Positions 5,427 to 5,439 of a stretch of 5,439 nt of DNA are shown here, piece by piece. How positions within the stretch are numbered: the stretch's first letter is position 1; each line of letters opens with the position of its first letter. A program made the translations under genes and the position numbers. The DNA comes from an uncultured Altererythrobacter sp. (lineage in GTDB: Bacteria; Pseudomonadota; Alphaproteobacteria; Sphingomonadales; Sphingomonadaceae): NCBI GenBank assembly GCA_946886175.1, contig CAMPIA010000101.1, positions 1-5,439 of the forward strand, given 5' to 3'. The notes below the pieces were generated by a model. The model was not told where the DNA came from. It was given only the letters and a program-made list of their open reading frames with translations, and made no database searches.

Positions 5427-5439
5427 ATGGCGATCGAAC
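5427..5439 (+). CDS. pdhB: pyruvate dehydrogenase E1 component, beta subunit (first codons only; truncated by the window edge)
   Basis: ATG at 5427 begins M-A-I-E three bases after the pdhA stop. GGAGGA at 5411-5416, inside the last pdhA codons, lies ten bases upstream and can serve as ribosome site. In alphaproteobacteria the E1 beta subunit follows pdhA and often opens with a lipoyl domain starting M-A-I-E/Q; four residues are consistent with this but cannot prove it. The assignment rests mainly on gene order. Confidence 0.7.

Overview
The window is GC-rich (about 64% by impression) and densely coded. It looks like chromosomal DNA of an alphaproteobacterium, most likely a sphingomonad of the Erythrobacter/Sphingomonas type. 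The grounds are: an ftsB-like gene directly upstream of pdhA-pdhB; a pdhB start reading M-A-I-E, which fits the alphaproteobacterial E1-beta that begins with a lipoyl domain; a tRNA gene with encoded CCA; and scarce GANTC sites, as in genomes with the CcrM methylase. The assignment to this group is inferred from gene content, not from a database match.

Layout. Positions 1-54 are the 3' part of a tRNA-Arg(CCU) gene. Position 108 starts a rightward gene for a dihydrofolate-reductase/RibD-C-like protein. Its stop lies two bases from the stop of a leftward set of four genes. In transcription order these are hppD (3671 to 2568), a VOC/glyoxalase-fold gene joined to it by an ATGA overlap (2571 to 2005), an MscS-type mechanosensitive channel (1937 to 1065) and a GFA/CENP-V zinc protein (1051 to 641). 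A 175-base divergent intergenic region (3672-3846) separates hppD from a rightward ftsB-like cell-division gene. A 152-base gap (4171-4322) follows, then pdhA (pyruvate dehydrogenase E1 alpha) and the first codons of pdhB, which runs off the right edge.

Function. HppD converts 4-hydroxyphenylpyruvate to homogentisate in tyrosine catabolism; the coupled VOC protein probably acts near it, but its reaction is unknown. The MscS channel and the GFA protein may share the transcript without sharing the pathway. PdhA and PdhB form E1 of the pyruvate dehydrogenase complex, and the FtsB-like protein serves the divisome; this neighbourhood is a conserved housekeeping block.

No mobile element, CRISPR array or clearly new system is visible. 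No stretch above 300 bases lacks a gene. The most interesting features are regulatory: an inverted repeat on the predicted hppD -10 element, and a pair of GANTC sites arranged as an inverted repeat upstream of ftsB. Several genes (mscS-like, pdhA, probably ftsB) appear to use non-ATG starts.
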